From the NCBI GenBank assembly GCA_050743625.1, contig JBOGED010000294.1, positions 1 through 56,169 on the forward strand: DNA of 56,169 nt, written 5' to 3'. The position numbers were made by a program, and so were the translations under genes. The notes under the pieces were generated by a model. The model was not told the DNA's origin and made no database searches. It saw nothing but the letters and a program-made list of their open reading frames with translations. This DNA comes from JBOGED01 sp050743625. Its GTDB lineage: Bacteria > Actinomycetota > Nitriliruptoria > Euzebyales > Egibacteraceae. This document shows, piece by piece, positions 25,110 through 34,041 of the stretch (positions are counted from its first letter, which is position 1; every line of letters starts with the position of its first letter).

Positions 25110-25490
25110 CTAGTCCCAATGCCACCAATTTTGCACCGCCCATAACCTCACGACCAGGGTCTTGCGTTCCATGAGGTCGGAAGCCGCTTGGCGAGCTGCC
25201 GGACTGGCACGCGGATTGACTGGAGCCTGCGAGCGGGCTGCTCGGCGAACACCGTCGGCGACGCCTTCCGCAATGACGCCAACGGCGGTACCGTCCGCGA
25301 GCCCATATGCCCGTAAACGCACGCCTCCACGAGCCAGGTTTGTGGCATTGAGACGAGTCCAGATCTTCGTGAGACGACGTGCCTGACGACACCCGGACTT
25401 GTTGTGGCAATTAGCCAGCTTAAGAGAAAGGCCCGCGTGCGGGTTCGCCGGATCTCGAGCAGCCGGAGCGTGATAGGGCGTCGTTGACGT
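25110..25490 (-). other. open minus-strand stretch upstream of the carrier protein, coding status unclear
   Basis: One minus-strand frame stays open from inside the metallopeptidase gene to a TAG at 25110, 9 bp before the carrier-protein ATG. Its last part reads ERKTLVVRLWAVQNWWHWD. The middle (CHNKSGCRQARRLTKIWTRL) is basic. I cannot assign a family and see no start with a ribosome binding site. It could be the 3' end of a decayed gene or non-coding right-edge island DNA. Confidence 0.25.
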
Positions 25491-25514
25491 GGCTGCCCGC
25501 GAGGATCTGGCGTT

Positions 25515-25529
25515 GCGTACACTGCCGGT
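25515..25529 (+). promoter_or_regulatory. leaderless -10 element of the metallopeptidase gene
   Basis: TACACT (25518-25523) ends 6 nt before the ATG at 25530, so the transcript would start at or next to the start codon, as is common in actinobacteria. No ribosome binding site is present, which agrees with leaderless translation. The same element is kept in the fragment at 9448-9493. Confidence 0.6.
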
Positions 25530-25874
25530 ATGCGTCCGATCAGCCCCGAGCGGTTCGAGCAGCTGGTGGGCGAGGCGCTCGACGAGATTCCCGACGAGCT
25601 GTGGGACCGCTTCGCGAACGTCGCTGTCGTCGTCGAGGACCAGAATCCGCAAGACCCCGGGCTGCTAGGGCTCTACACGGGCATCCCACTGACCGAGCGA
25701 TGGGATTATTCCGGCGTCTTGCCGGACCGGATCGCGATCTACCGCATCCCACTGTGCCTTATGTGCTCCAACGATGACGAGCTGGTCAAGGAGATCCGCG
25801 TCACCGTCATCCACGAGCTGGCCCACCACGTCGGTATCGACGAGGACCAGCTCCACGAGCTGGGCTGGGGCTGA
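25530..25874 (+). CDS. small zincin-like metallopeptidase family protein
   Basis: The 114-residue protein has an HExxH zinc site in TVIHELAHHVGIDEDQLHELGW, with the last Glu or His as a likely third ligand, and the conserved N-terminus MRPISPERFEQLVGEALDEIP. It belongs to the small acidic metallopeptidase family widespread in actinobacteria; its substrate is unknown. It is convergent with ffh, 14 bp away. A 45-bp copy of its promoter and start lies beside rpsP, so this gene originally stood between rpsP and ffh. Confidence 0.88.
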   Translation: MRPISPERFEQLVGEALDEIPDELWDRFANVAVVVEDQNPQDPGLLGLYTGIPLTERWDYSGVLPDRIAIYRIPLCLMCSNDDELVKEIRVTVIHELAHHVGIDEDQLHELGWG

Positions 25875-25888
25875 CGAGGGATAAGGGT

Positions 25889-27367
25889 CTACCGGCGCTT
25901 CTTCTTTTTCTTGCGCGGGGGGACACGCTTGTTCATCGGCCGGCCCGCGCCTCCGCCAAGGCCGCCACCTGGGGCACCCACACCAACCGGAGGGCCGCCC
26001 GGGCCGAGGCTGCCCATGCCAGCCGCGAGCTCTTCGGGGTCCATTCCCTTGAGCGCTTTGAGCGCTTTCATACCCTTGGCGCCACCCAGCTGCTTCATCA
26101 TCTGTTGCATCTGGTCGAAGCTCCGGAGGAGGTCGTTGACCTCCTGGGCGCTGCGGCCACAGCCTCGCGCGACGCGCTTCTTGCGGCTGCCGTTGAGCAG
26201 CTTAGGGTTGCGCCGCTCCTCCCGCGTCATGGACCGGATGATGGCCTCGATTTGGCCGACCTGACGGTCGTCGATCTCGACGTCCTTCAGCGCGCGCCCG
26301 ATCCCGGGCATCATGCCGAGCAGCCCCTGCAGCGGGCCCATCTTCTTCATCTGCTGCATCTGAGCGAGGAAGTCCTCGAGCGTGAACTCGGCCTTCAACA
26401 GCTTGGTCGCCGCGTCCTCGGCCTGCTCTTTGGTGTAGACCTCCTCGGCCTTCTCGATGAGCGTGAGGACATCCCCCATGCCGAGGATCCGGCCCGCCAT
26501 GCGATCGGGGTGAAACGCCTCGAACTCGTCGAGCTTCTCTCCCACCGACGCGAACTTGATCGGCCGCGCGGTGACCTCGGCGACCGACAGCGCGGCGCCT
26601 CCCCGGGCGTCGCCATCGAGCTTCGCGAGCACGACACCGGTGAAGTCGACTGCTCGCTGGAAAGCCTTCGCGACGTTGACCGCCTCTTGGCCGATCATCG
26701 CGTCGATCACGAACAACGTCTCGATCGGGTTGACGGCCTCCTTGATCGCCGTCGCCTGGGCCATCATCTCCTCGTCGACGTTGGTGCGACCTGCCGTGTC
26801 GACGATCACGACGCCACAGCCCAGCCGGCGAGCCTCCTGCAGGCCGTCCCGCGCGACCTTCACCGGGTCGCCCGAGGTCACCGGCGCATAGACGGGTACC
26901 CCGACCTGCTCGCCAAGGATCTGAAGCTGGCGCACAGCGGCGGGGCGCTGGAGGTCACAGGCGACCAGGAGCGGCTGGCGACCCCTCTTCTTCAGCAGCA
27001 ACCCGAGCTTGCCGGCCGCCGTCGTCTTCCCCGAGCCCTGCAAGCCGGCGAGCATGATCGCCGCGGGCGACCTGCTCCCTAGGTAAAGGGGAGCGGACTG
27101 CTCGCCCAAGATGCGAACGAGCTCCTCATGGACGATCTTCGTGACCTGCTGGCCCGGGTTCAGGGCCTCAGACACCTCGAGGCCGACGGCCCGTTCACGG
27201 ATGCGGCCCACGAACGTGCGCACGACCTTGAAGTTGACATCGGCCTCGAGCAGCGCGAGCCGGATCTCTCGCAGGCTCTCGTCGACCTGCTCCTCGGTGA
27301 GATGCTTGCCCCGGCCCCGCAGGCGGTCGAAGACGGCCTCGAGCCGATCAGATAACGCATCGAACAT
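25889..27367 (-). CDS. ffh: signal recognition particle protein Ffh
   Basis: Ffh is the GTPase of the signal recognition particle, which guides nascent membrane proteins to the translocon. The 492-residue product has the N domain, G domain motifs (GLQGSGKTTAAGKL, DTAGRTNVDEEMMAQ, LAKLDGDARGGAALS) and a Met-rich M domain (EDFLAQMQQMKKMGPLQGLLGMMPG to MQQMMKQLGG), ending in a Gly-rich, Lys-rich tail. Upstream lie a WYL-domain gene, ftsY and smc. The gene that normally follows it, rpsP, is displaced by the island. Confidence 0.97.
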   Translation of the reverse strand: MFDALSDRLEAVFDRLRGRGKHLTEEQVDESLREIRLALLEADVNFKVVRTFVGRIRERAVGLEVSEALNPGQQVTKIVHEELVRILGEQSAPLYLGSRSPAAIMLAGLQGSGKTTAAGKLGLLLKKRGRQPLLVACDLQRPAAVRQLQILGEQVGVPVYAPVTSGDPVKVARDGLQEARRLGCGVVIVDTAGRTNVDEEMMAQATAIKEAVNPIETLFVIDAMIGQEAVNVAKAFQRAVDFTGVVLAKLDGDARGGAALSVAEVTARPIKFASVGEKLDEFEAFHPDRMAGRILGMGDVLTLIEKAEEVYTKEQAEDAATKLLKAEFTLEDFLAQMQQMKKMGPLQGLLGMMPGIGRALKDVEIDDRQVGQIEAIIRSMTREERRNPKLLNGSRKKRVARGCGRSAQEVNDLLRSFDQMQQMMKQLGGAKGMKALKALKGMDPEELAAGMGSLGPGGPPVGVGAPGGGLGGGAGRPMNKRVPPRKKKKKRR

Positions 27368-27477
27368 GAACGACCTCAGGAATTGACGGCGTAGGAGGCA
27401 AGTCTAGTGGGCGCCGTGCTGAAAGCGGGGTGTGTCGATTGGGAGCCGGATTCCGGACCTGAGTCGACACACCTCGA

Positions 27478-28380
27478 TTAGTCGGGCGGGGGGTGCTCGG
27501 TGTGAGTCGGGAGGAGGAGGGCACGGCCGATGCGATCGACGGCGAACGCGCGCTCGCCCGAGCGGAGGTGGCAGAAGCCGCGGAGGAGGTCATCGGAGAA
27601 CGTCCAGGGGTCGACGACTCGGTCGGTGGCGGCGCCCCCGCGCGACGAGGCGAAGTACTGAAGGCGCACCTGGCGGCCCTCGGCCGCGGCACGCTGGAGC
27701 AACGCGCGGACCGCGCGGGGGCCGACGGCCTCTTCCGTCGCGGTGGGAAGCGCGGGCTCGTCCGGTTGCGCCGTGACGACCGCGCCCTCGTCCAGGGCAA
27801 CGCCGGCGGCTCGCAGCGCGGCGCTGACCGCCGTCGACGCGTGCGTCGAGACCGCCACCGTAGGGGCGACAGCCCGCAGCGCGGCGCCGGAGACGCACAG
27901 CGCCCGGTCAAGAACGGCCGCTGTTGGTGCGATCACCAACGTGCGAGCGTCTTCCACGCGAACCAGCGGCGAGACGGCCGCCGGTGGTGGGTCTTCGTGC
28001 TCGTCGAACGCCAATCCGAGACTCAAGGTGACGAAACCCTCTCGCGCCTCGTCGCTCGGATGCACCCGGCCATCTTCCCCGACCTGGACGAACGCGCGCC
28101 GCTGGAGCCAGTCCAGTGGCGGCGGCATCATCCCATGGCCCCACCAGCCGCGACCGAGGAGGTCCTCGACCGCTGCGGGTCCTTCCTGCACGAGACGGAG
28201 GAAGGCCGCTCGGGCGCCCTCGGGCGCTCCCTCAAGCGCGGCCCGGACCCCGTCCGGCGCCGCGAGCAACTCGCGGAGCTCGCGCACTGCCACGCTCCGA
28301 TGAGCGGGAACGTCGCCGCAGCCCAGCAGCTCTAGCGCCTCCCGCACGTCTTGTTGGCCCAACTCGGCGATAGAGGGCAT
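27478..28380 (-). CDS. WYL-domain protein between ftsY and ffh
   Basis: The 300-residue protein ends in a WYL-like domain (AVRALLQRAAAEGRQVRLQYF, then DPWTFSDDLLRGFCHLRSGERAFAVDRI), a ligand- or nucleic-acid-sensing domain of bacterial regulators. The N-terminal part is helical and may be winged-helix (ELGQQDVREALELLGCG). The ATG at 28380 lies 4 bp after the ftsY stop, so it is co-transcribed with ftsY. A frame extended to 28440 only reads back into ftsY. A putative regulator inside the SRP gene run is unusual; its target is unknown. Confidence 0.75.
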   Translation of the reverse strand: MPSIAELGQQDVREALELLGCGDVPAHRSVAVRELRELLAAPDGVRAALEGAPEGARAAFLRLVQEGPAAVEDLLGRGWWGHGMMPPPLDWLQRRAFVQVGEDGRVHPSDEAREGFVTLSLGLAFDEHEDPPPAAVSPLVRVEDARTLVIAPTAAVLDRALCVSGAALRAVAPTVAVSTHASTAVSAALRAAGVALDEGAVVTAQPDEPALPTATEEAVGPRAVRALLQRAAAEGRQVRLQYFASSRGGAATDRVVDPWTFSDDLLRGFCHLRSGERAFAVDRIGRALLLPTHTEHPPPD

Positions 28381-28384
28381 GGGA

Positions 28385-29731
28385 TCAATCCTCGCCGTCT
28401 TGCTCGCCGTCTTGCTCGCCGTCGGCGAACAGCGCGTCAACGAAGGCGTCGGAATCGAAGTCGGCGAGGTCGTCGATCGTCTCGCCCAGCCCGACCAGCT
28501 TCACGGGAATCCCAAGCTGCCGATGGATCGCGATGACAATGCCGCCTTTCGCGGTGCCGTCCAGCTTGGTGAGCACGACACCGCTGACGTCCACTGCCTC
28601 CAAGAACGCCTGTGCCTGCGCGAGCCCATTCTGGCCCGTGGTCGCATCGAGCACGAGCAGCACCTCGTCGCAGGGTCCCGCATCGCGCTCCAATACGCGC
28701 TTGACCTTTGACAGCTCGTCCATAAGGGCGCGTTTGTTCTGCAATCGACCCGCGGTGTCGACCATGAGGAGATCGGCGCCGGCCGCACTGGCCGACTTGT
28801 AACTGTCATACGCGACGGCGGCGGGATCAGCGCCCTGCTGATGGCGGACAACCCGGGCACCCGCCCGCTCACCCCACAACTCCAACTGCTCGGCCGCAGC
28901 GGCCCGGAACGTGTCCGCGGCGGCCAGGACCACCGTCTCGCCCTGCCGCTGATGGCGAGCGGCGAGCTTGCCGATCGACGTGGTCTTGCCGGTCCCGTTG
29001 ACGCCGGTGAACAGCCAGACCGACGTGCCTTCAGGTCGCCGGTGCATGGTCCGGTCGGTCACCAACAGCTCGAGGCGCAGCACCTCTTTGAGCAACGCGA
29101 GGGCCTGCTCGCCCGTGCGTACCCCCTCTGCCTTCGCCCGGCCGCGCAGGCCTTCGACCAGCTCGAGGCTCGCTTCAACCCCGACGTCGGCCGCGATCAG
29201 GGACTCCTCCAGCTCCTCCCAGGCTTCCTCATCGACTCCCCGCTGGAAGATTCCCCCAAGGCGCAGCGCTCCCCGGGCACGCCCGAGCCGCGACCGGAAC
29301 CGCTCGCGAACGCCGAGTGGGGCCGGCTCCTCCACGACCGGAGCTGGCTCCTCCACTGGTGGCGGCGGGGGCGGCTCCTCGTCCACAACCACCGGAGGAG
29401 GCGGTGGAGCCGGGGGCGGCTCCTCCTCCACAACCACCGGAGGAGGCGGCGGGGCCGGGGGCGGCTCCTCCTCCACAACCACCGGAGGAGGCGGCGGGGC
29501 CGGCGGCGGCTCCTCGATGTCGATCGGCTGGGGAGGTTCCACCCCGAGGTCGGCGGGTGGACGCTCAAGGGTGTCGACGGCGACCGGCCGTTGCTCCTCG
29601 ATCGACCGCTGCAGGGCGTCCTCGGTCTGCGCGTCCAGGGTCGGTTTGGAACCGACCCCCCTCACCACGAGCCCGACGATGAACGCGAGCAGTCCGACCA
29701 TGACGACGATCGCGACGATGACGAGCTCCAT
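28385..29731 (-). CDS. ftsY: signal recognition particle receptor FtsY
   Basis: FtsY is the membrane receptor for Ffh. An N-terminal membrane helix (VIVAIVVMVGLLAFIVGLVV) is followed by an acidic, Pro-rich linker (residues of about 68-145) and the NG domain with GVNGTGKTTSIGKLA, DTAGRLQNKRALMDEL and VLTKLDGTAKGGIVI. The C-terminus has an acidic repeat of Asp-Gly-Glu-Gln. At 448 aa the length is normal for actinobacteria. The linker is built from tandem repeats, listed separately. Confidence 0.96.
   Translation of the reverse strand: MELVIVAIVVMVGLLAFIVGLVVRGVGSKPTLDAQTEDALQRSIEEQRPVAVDTLERPPADLGVEPPQPIDIEEPPPAPPPPPVVVEEEPPPAPPPPPVVVEEEPPPAPPPPPVVVDEEPPPPPPVEEPAPVVEEPAPLGVRERFRSRLGRARGALRLGGIFQRGVDEEAWEELEESLIAADVGVEASLELVEGLRGRAKAEGVRTGEQALALLKEVLRLELLVTDRTMHRRPEGTSVWLFTGVNGTGKTTSIGKLAARHQRQGETVVLAAADTFRAAAAEQLELWGERAGARVVRHQQGADPAAVAYDSYKSASAAGADLLMVDTAGRLQNKRALMDELSKVKRVLERDAGPCDEVLLVLDATTGQNGLAQAQAFLEAVDVSGVVLTKLDGTAKGGIVIAIHRQLGIPVKLVGLGETIDDLADFDSDAFVDALFADGEQDGEQDGED
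29366..29515 (-). repeat. 45-bp tandem repeat in the ftsY linker
   Basis: Three near-identical 45-bp units plus a partial one encode the 15-residue unit EEPPPAPPPPPVVVE. The units differ by only a few bases, so copy number may vary between strains. The product is an extended Pro-rich, acidic spacer between membrane anchor and GTPase domain. Confidence 0.85.
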
Positions 29732-29845
29732 AGGCCTCCAAGCCTAGTCCCGCGATGAGACAGCCGATGGCCTAGACCCCGTACTGTGCAGGACAAGCGG
29801 CGGGCGCGGGAGCGCGCGGGAGCGACAGGGCGGCGGGCGGGAGAG

Positions 29846-32800
29846 CTACACGGGGATCAGCTCGGCGACGCGCTGGCTGATCACCTTGCTCACGCCTCCG
29901 GCGCGCATCGTGACGCCGTAGAGGACGTCGGCGATCTCCATCGTGCGCTTCTGGTGGGTGACGATGAGGAGCTGGCTATGGTCGAAGTCGCGGACGACGT
30001 CGAGGAAGCGTTGGAGGTTGACATCGTCCAGGGCGGCCTCGACCTCGTCCAGGACGTAGAACGGCGACGGTCGTGCCGCGAAGATCGCGAAGAGCACCGC
30101 CAACGCGCACAGGGAGCGCTCCCCGCCGGATAGCAGCGAGAGCCGCTTCACCCGCTTGCCCGGTGGGCGGGCCTCCACCTCGACGCCGGTCTCGAGAAGA
30201 TCGTCGGGGTCGGTGAGGAACAACCGGCCCTCGCCGCCAGGAAACAGCCGGGGGAAGAGCCGCTCGAACTGGGCGGCCACGTCCGCGAACGCGCTCGCGA
30301 ACAGCTCGCAGACCCGCTCGTCCACGGCTTCGACGACCTCCATCAGGTCGCGTTTCGACGAGCGGCAGTCCTCGAGCTGTTCGGTGAGGAACCCGTGGCG
30401 CTCCCGCAGCTCCTCGTACTCCTCGACGGCCAACGGGTTCACGGTACCCAGCAACGCGAGCTTGCTCGCGAGCCGGTCCTCGCGGTCCGCGAGCGCCTGG
30501 TCCCGCTCGGGGCCAGGCTCGAGGTCCGCGGAGCCAGCCTGGAGGAGCGCGGTGTCCGGATCGAGGCCAAGCTCTTGGCTGAGGCGGGCGCGGACGGCGT
30601 CGAGACGGTGCCGCAGTTCCTGGCTTGCGAGCTCTTCCCGATGCCGCTGCTCGGCCAACGCCTCCACGCCGGCCTGGAGCTCGCGGGCCCGTGCCCGTAC
30701 GGCGCCGAGCTCTTCCTGTTCCCTGGCGCGGCGTTGTTCCCGCTCGTCCCGCTGCTCCAAGGACGCGGCTGTCGAGCGTTGCGCCTGCCGCAGCGCGGCC
30801 TCGGCCAGCCCAGCCAGCTGCTGGAGGCGCTCGATCGCCTCGAGCCTCGCTTGGCGTCGCTGGAGCAGCTCGGCGAGCTGTTGCTCGACCTCCGCGGCTT
30901 CGCGCTCGGATGCCTCGATCCGGCTCGTAAGCTCCTCGGCCCGCGCGTTCGTGGCATTCACCTCGATGCGCGCTTGCACCTCACGTTCGCGTGATGCGCT
31001 CAGCGCGTCCTCGAGCAGCTCGGCCTCCAGATCGGGCACATCGACCTGGAGATCGTGCGGCGCCAGGTTCAGCTGCTCCAGAGCATCGAGCCGCTTGAGC
31101 CGCTCGTCGACCTCGCGCCGCAGGTCAGCCCGCTGGGACTGAAGCTTGGCCAGCGACGATTCGGCATGCGCCAGCTCTTTGCGCAGCCGGCGGAGGCGCT
31201 CGGCTCCGGCGGTGATAAGCCCGTCGGACTCTTGCATCGCCGCGGTGGCGGCGTCTAGCTCATGCCGCGCGGCCGTCAACGCGCGGTCGGCGTCGCCGAC
31301 CTGGCGTCCCGCGACGAGCAGCGCGGACGCGACCGCCTCCGCCTGCCGCCTCGCCTCGGCGGCCGCGGCGAGGGCAAGGACCGGTGGTGTACCGGACTGC
31401 CCGCCACCCGCGTAGCCGCGCGCGCCCGCGATGTCCCCATCATTCGAGACGAACACGAGGTCGGGATGCGTGGCCGCGAGCCGGCAGGCCGTGGAGAAGT
31501 CCTCGACGAGGAACGTGCCGGCAAGCGCACGCGAGAGCATGCCGCGCACGGGCGGCTCCGCATCGAGCACGCCAGCGAGCGGGCGGGCGCTGTCCTCCGC
31601 GAGCTCGGTAGGGACGGCCGGCGGCGAGGCGTCCGCCGCGAGCACCGCCACCCACCCCAACTCTTGGGAACGCACGAGCCCGATCGCCGCGATGGCGGTG
31701 TCCCGCCCGGTCGCGACCAGGGCGTCGTCCAAGCCCAAGGCTCCGAGCGCGGCCGAAACCGCCGCAGCCTGCCCGTGGGGCACCGTGATGTGGTCCATAA
31801 GCCGGCCGAGGAGGCCGTCGAGCCCATCCGACCCAGAGCGCCGCGCCGCTTCGAGCAGCGCCGCGGCGCTCTCACTGGGATCCCGCGCCGCAGCGGTGAG
31901 CGTGTCCGCGCGGGCTTCGAGCGACGCCCGCTGACGCTCGAGGTCACGTTCGCGTTTCGCCGCCTCGCGCACGGCTTGCTGGCGGCGCTCCTCGAGCCGG
32001 CTCGCCGCCTCGAGCTGGCGCTCGAGCCGCCCCGTGTCACCGTCCAGCCGCTGGATCTCGGCCTGGACCGCATCGATGTCGCGGAGGAGCTCTTCCCGGC
32101 GGGAGGTCTGGCCGCTGATTTGGCTCATCAGCCGGCCGTCCTCATTCGCGGCCTGAGCCACCTGGCCGCGCAGCGCAGTGACCTCACCTTCCCATCGCAG
32201 CCGGCGCTCACGGTCCTCGACGCGGCGGCGCGCCTCGGCCACGGCCGCCTGTTGGTGGGCGCGCTGCGCGCGCTCGGCCTCCCGCCGAGCTTGGGACGCG
32301 GCCTCGAGCCGGGCGCGTACCTGGACGAGGTGGATCTCGACGTCCTTCAGCGCTTGGCGGGCGGCGCTCGCGTCGTCCCGCAGTCGGTGCGGATCCCGCC
32401 CCGCGACCGGCTCCTCGACGGCGTCGCGGAGGCCACGATGTCGCTCGGCGATCCGATCGACGAGGCCACGGTACCGCTCGGTGAGGTTCGCCAACCGGAA
32501 GTGCGTCTCTGTCGCCGCGCGCGCGGCCGGCGCGAGACGGTCCAGCCGCTCCTCGATCGCGCCTTCCCGCTCCCGTGCCTCGCTGAGCTGCCGGCCCAGG
32601 TCGGCCAGCAGTTCCCCAGAGGCGGCCCGCGCGACCTCGTCCGACGCGACGGCGGCATTGGCCGCGGCCAGCTCGCGCAGCGCGCGCGCGACGCGAACCT
32701 CGTAGACGGCGGCCTGCAGCTGCGCGGCTTTCGCGGCAGCCTCCGCTTGCCGCTCGAGAGGGCGCAGACCGCGGCGCAGCTCTCGCAAGAGGTCGGTCAA

Positions 32801-33370
32801 GCGCTCGAGGTGGCTCTCCATTTGGGAGAGCTTGCGCAGCGCGCGCTCCTTCCGTCGCCGGTGCTTGAGGATGCCGGCCGCCTCTTCTATGAACAGGCGC
32901 CGCTCCTCGGGCCGGACACCGAGGACGGCATCCAGCTGCCCTTGCCCCACGATGGTGTGTGTCTGCCGTCCAAGTCCCGTGTCGCTGAGGAGCTCTTGCA
33001 CGTCGAGTGCCCGGCAGTCGACCTCGTTGATGCGGTAGCTCGTCTCGCCGGTCGCGAACACGGAACGCGAGACGCTGACCTCGGAGAACTCGATGGGGAG
33101 GCTGCCACTGGAGTTATCGATGGTGATCTCGACCATCGCCCGCCCGAGCGCCGCTCGACCCGGCGCGCCCGCGTAGATGACGTCCGCCATCGAGCCACCA
33201 CGCAAGGTCTTCGCGCTGTGCGTGCCCAAGACCCACGTCAACGCATCGACGATATTGGACTTACCCGAGCCGTTCGGTCCCACGATCACCGTAACGCCCG
33301 GCTCAAGATCCAGGACAGTCTTGTCTGCGAAGGACTTGAAGCCTCTAAGGGTGATCGAGCTCAAGAACAC
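29846..33370 (-). CDS. smc: chromosome segregation protein SMC
   Basis: SMC organises and separates chromosomes as an ATP-driven dimer with ScpA and ScpB. The 1174-residue product has Walker A GPNGSGKSNIVDALTWVLG, a long coiled coil, a hinge (about 500-660; LLGRLMDHITVPHGQAAAV), a second coiled coil, the signature LSGGERSLCALAVLF and Walker B FYVLDEVEAALD. I start it at the GTG at 33370, giving VFLSSITLRGFKSFADKT, which matches the family N-terminus; the frame is open to 33424 but adds unrelated residues. No strong ribosome binding site is seen at either start. Confidence 0.95.
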   Translation of the reverse strand: MFLSSITLRGFKSFADKTVLDLEPGVTVIVGPNGSGKSNIVDALTWVLGTHSAKTLRGGSMADVIYAGAPGRAALGRAMVEITIDNSSGSLPIEFSEVSVSRSVFATGETSYRINEVDCRALDVQELLSDTGLGRQTHTIVGQGQLDAVLGVRPEERRLFIEEAAGILKHRRRKERALRKLSQMESHLERLTDLLRELRRGLRPLERQAEAAAKAAQLQAAVYEVRVARALRELAAANAAVASDEVARAASGELLADLGRQLSEAREREGAIEERLDRLAPAARAATETHFRLANLTERYRGLVDRIAERHRGLRDAVEEPVAGRDPHRLRDDASAARQALKDVEIHLVQVRARLEAASQARREAERAQRAHQQAAVAEARRRVEDRERRLRWEGEVTALRGQVAQAANEDGRLMSQISGQTSRREELLRDIDAVQAEIQRLDGDTGRLERQLEAASRLEERRQQAVREAAKRERDLERQRASLEARADTLTAAARDPSESAAALLEAARRSGSDGLDGLLGRLMDHITVPHGQAAAVSAALGALGLDDALVATGRDTAIAAIGLVRSQELGWVAVLAADASPPAVPTELAEDSARPLAGVLDAEPPVRGMLSRALAGTFLVEDFSTACRLAATHPDLVFVSNDGDIAGARGYAGGGQSGTPPVLALAAAAEARRQAEAVASALLVAGRQVGDADRALTAARHELDAATAAMQESDGLITAGAERLRRLRKELAHAESSLAKLQSQRADLRREVDERLKRLDALEQLNLAPHDLQVDVPDLEAELLEDALSASREREVQARIEVNATNARAEELTSRIEASEREAAEVEQQLAELLQRRQARLEAIERLQQLAGLAEAALRQAQRSTAASLEQRDEREQRRAREQEELGAVRARARELQAGVEALAEQRHREELASQELRHRLDAVRARLSQELGLDPDTALLQAGSADLEPGPERDQALADREDRLASKLALLGTVNPLAVEEYEELRERHGFLTEQLEDCRSSKRDLMEVVEAVDERVCELFASAFADVAAQFERLFPRLFPGGEGRLFLTDPDDLLETGVEVEARPPGKRVKRLSLLSGGERSLCALAVLFAIFAARPSPFYVLDEVEAALDDVNLQRFLDVVRDFDHSQLLIVTHQKRTMEIADVLYGVTMRAGGVSKVISQRVAELIPV

Positions 33371-33428
33371 CCGGCTAGTAAGGCAGGATCTGTCACATGA
33401 GGCAAATTTGCCAAAACCGCTCACGACA

Positions 33429-33451
33429 AGAGCGGCCCGGCGGGCCGCTCT
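33429..33451 (-). terminator. strong hairpin between the coiled-coil gene and smc
   Basis: A perfect 10-bp stem (AGAGCGGCCC with GGGCCGCTCT) and a 3-nt loop lie 16 bp past the stop of the coiled-coil gene. The T-run after it is weak (CTTGTCG). It probably ends the upstream transcript before smc. Confidence 0.65.
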
Positions 33452-33466
33452 GGAGAGTTGTTCGCG

Positions 33467-33655
33467 TCAGCCAGCGACGACCGACAGGTCGTCGGGTACC
33501 TCTTCGCGGGTACGCAAGAGCTGACGGAGGATCGCGTTCTCGTCCCGCGCGTCGGTGAGTTCTGACTGGAGCTCAGCCACCCGGGTACGCAACGCAGTGA
33601 TCTCCGCGAGCAGCTGGTAGGGACGCTGGTCCCAGGAACCGACAAGGGCCTTCAT
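33467..33655 (-). CDS. small coiled-coil protein (62 aa)
   Basis: The frame starts at an ATG (33655) with GGAGGA 8 nt upstream and encodes MKALVGSWDQRPYQLLAEI followed by a heptad-like helix (TALRTRVAELQSELTDARDE, then NAILRQLLRTREE). Leu and Val recur every three to four residues over about 35 residues, as in a leucine zipper, and there is no basic DNA-binding region. It is probably a small dimeric adaptor. I do not recognise a family. It is transcribed toward smc but separated from it by a hairpin. Confidence 0.7.
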   Translation of the reverse strand: MKALVGSWDQRPYQLLAEITALRTRVAELQSELTDARDENAILRQLLRTREEVPDDLSVVAG

Positions 33656-34041
33656 GCGGGGAATCCTCCTGCATGTTGTCTACGCGTGGCAAAGTCGCGC
33701 CTAGGCGCGACCCAAAACCCGTAACGCTGCGGATATGGGATGATGTTCGGCATCGCCAGTCGGCCTCGCAGACCCCTTAGACGAAAGACCTCACCCGGGC
33801 CGGATACTTCCCGCACCTGGTGAGGCTGCTAGTCGGCAGGATGGCTGCAACAAGACCGCCCTGATTCACTATCGCACTATAACGAGTACGGCCGTGGACA
33901 TGCAAGGGCAAAGACCTGTATCCAGGCACCCCGACGAGTGCATCCCAGGATCCGTCACGGATATGTGACGGATCCTCGGGTCCGGCGCCAACGCACTAAG
34001 ATCGGCGGGCGGTCGGACGAGTCGGAGCTTGAGTAGAGGAC
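33656..34041. other. 386-bp intergenic region rich in inverted repeats
   Basis: No gene is seen. Three inverted repeats are visible: GTCGCGCC/GGCGCGAC (33691-33708), followed on the minus strand by TTTG; a looser CCTCACC/GGTGAGG pair (33790-33826); and a perfect 11-bp pair, GGATCCGTCAC/GTGACGGATCC, with a 6-nt loop (33948-33975). The region lies between divergent genes and so must hold promoters for both. A structured RNA upstream of the coiled-coil gene is possible, but I could not match a known class. Confidence 0.5.

Noticed and set aside
9448..25559. An integrase or excisionase gene in the island
   Set aside because: No tyrosine or serine recombinase motif was recognised in any island frame, so site-specific integration is not claimed even though the border repeats would fit it.
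26105..27082. 325-aa plus-strand frame opposite ffh
   Set aside because: It is a complementary-strand shadow of ffh caused by codon bias; no start signal or family motif.
29846..33400. Long plus-strand frames opposite smc (for example 31262-33400)
   Set aside because: They are shadows of the high-GC smc gene, rich in Arg and Ala, with no motif or ribosome binding site.
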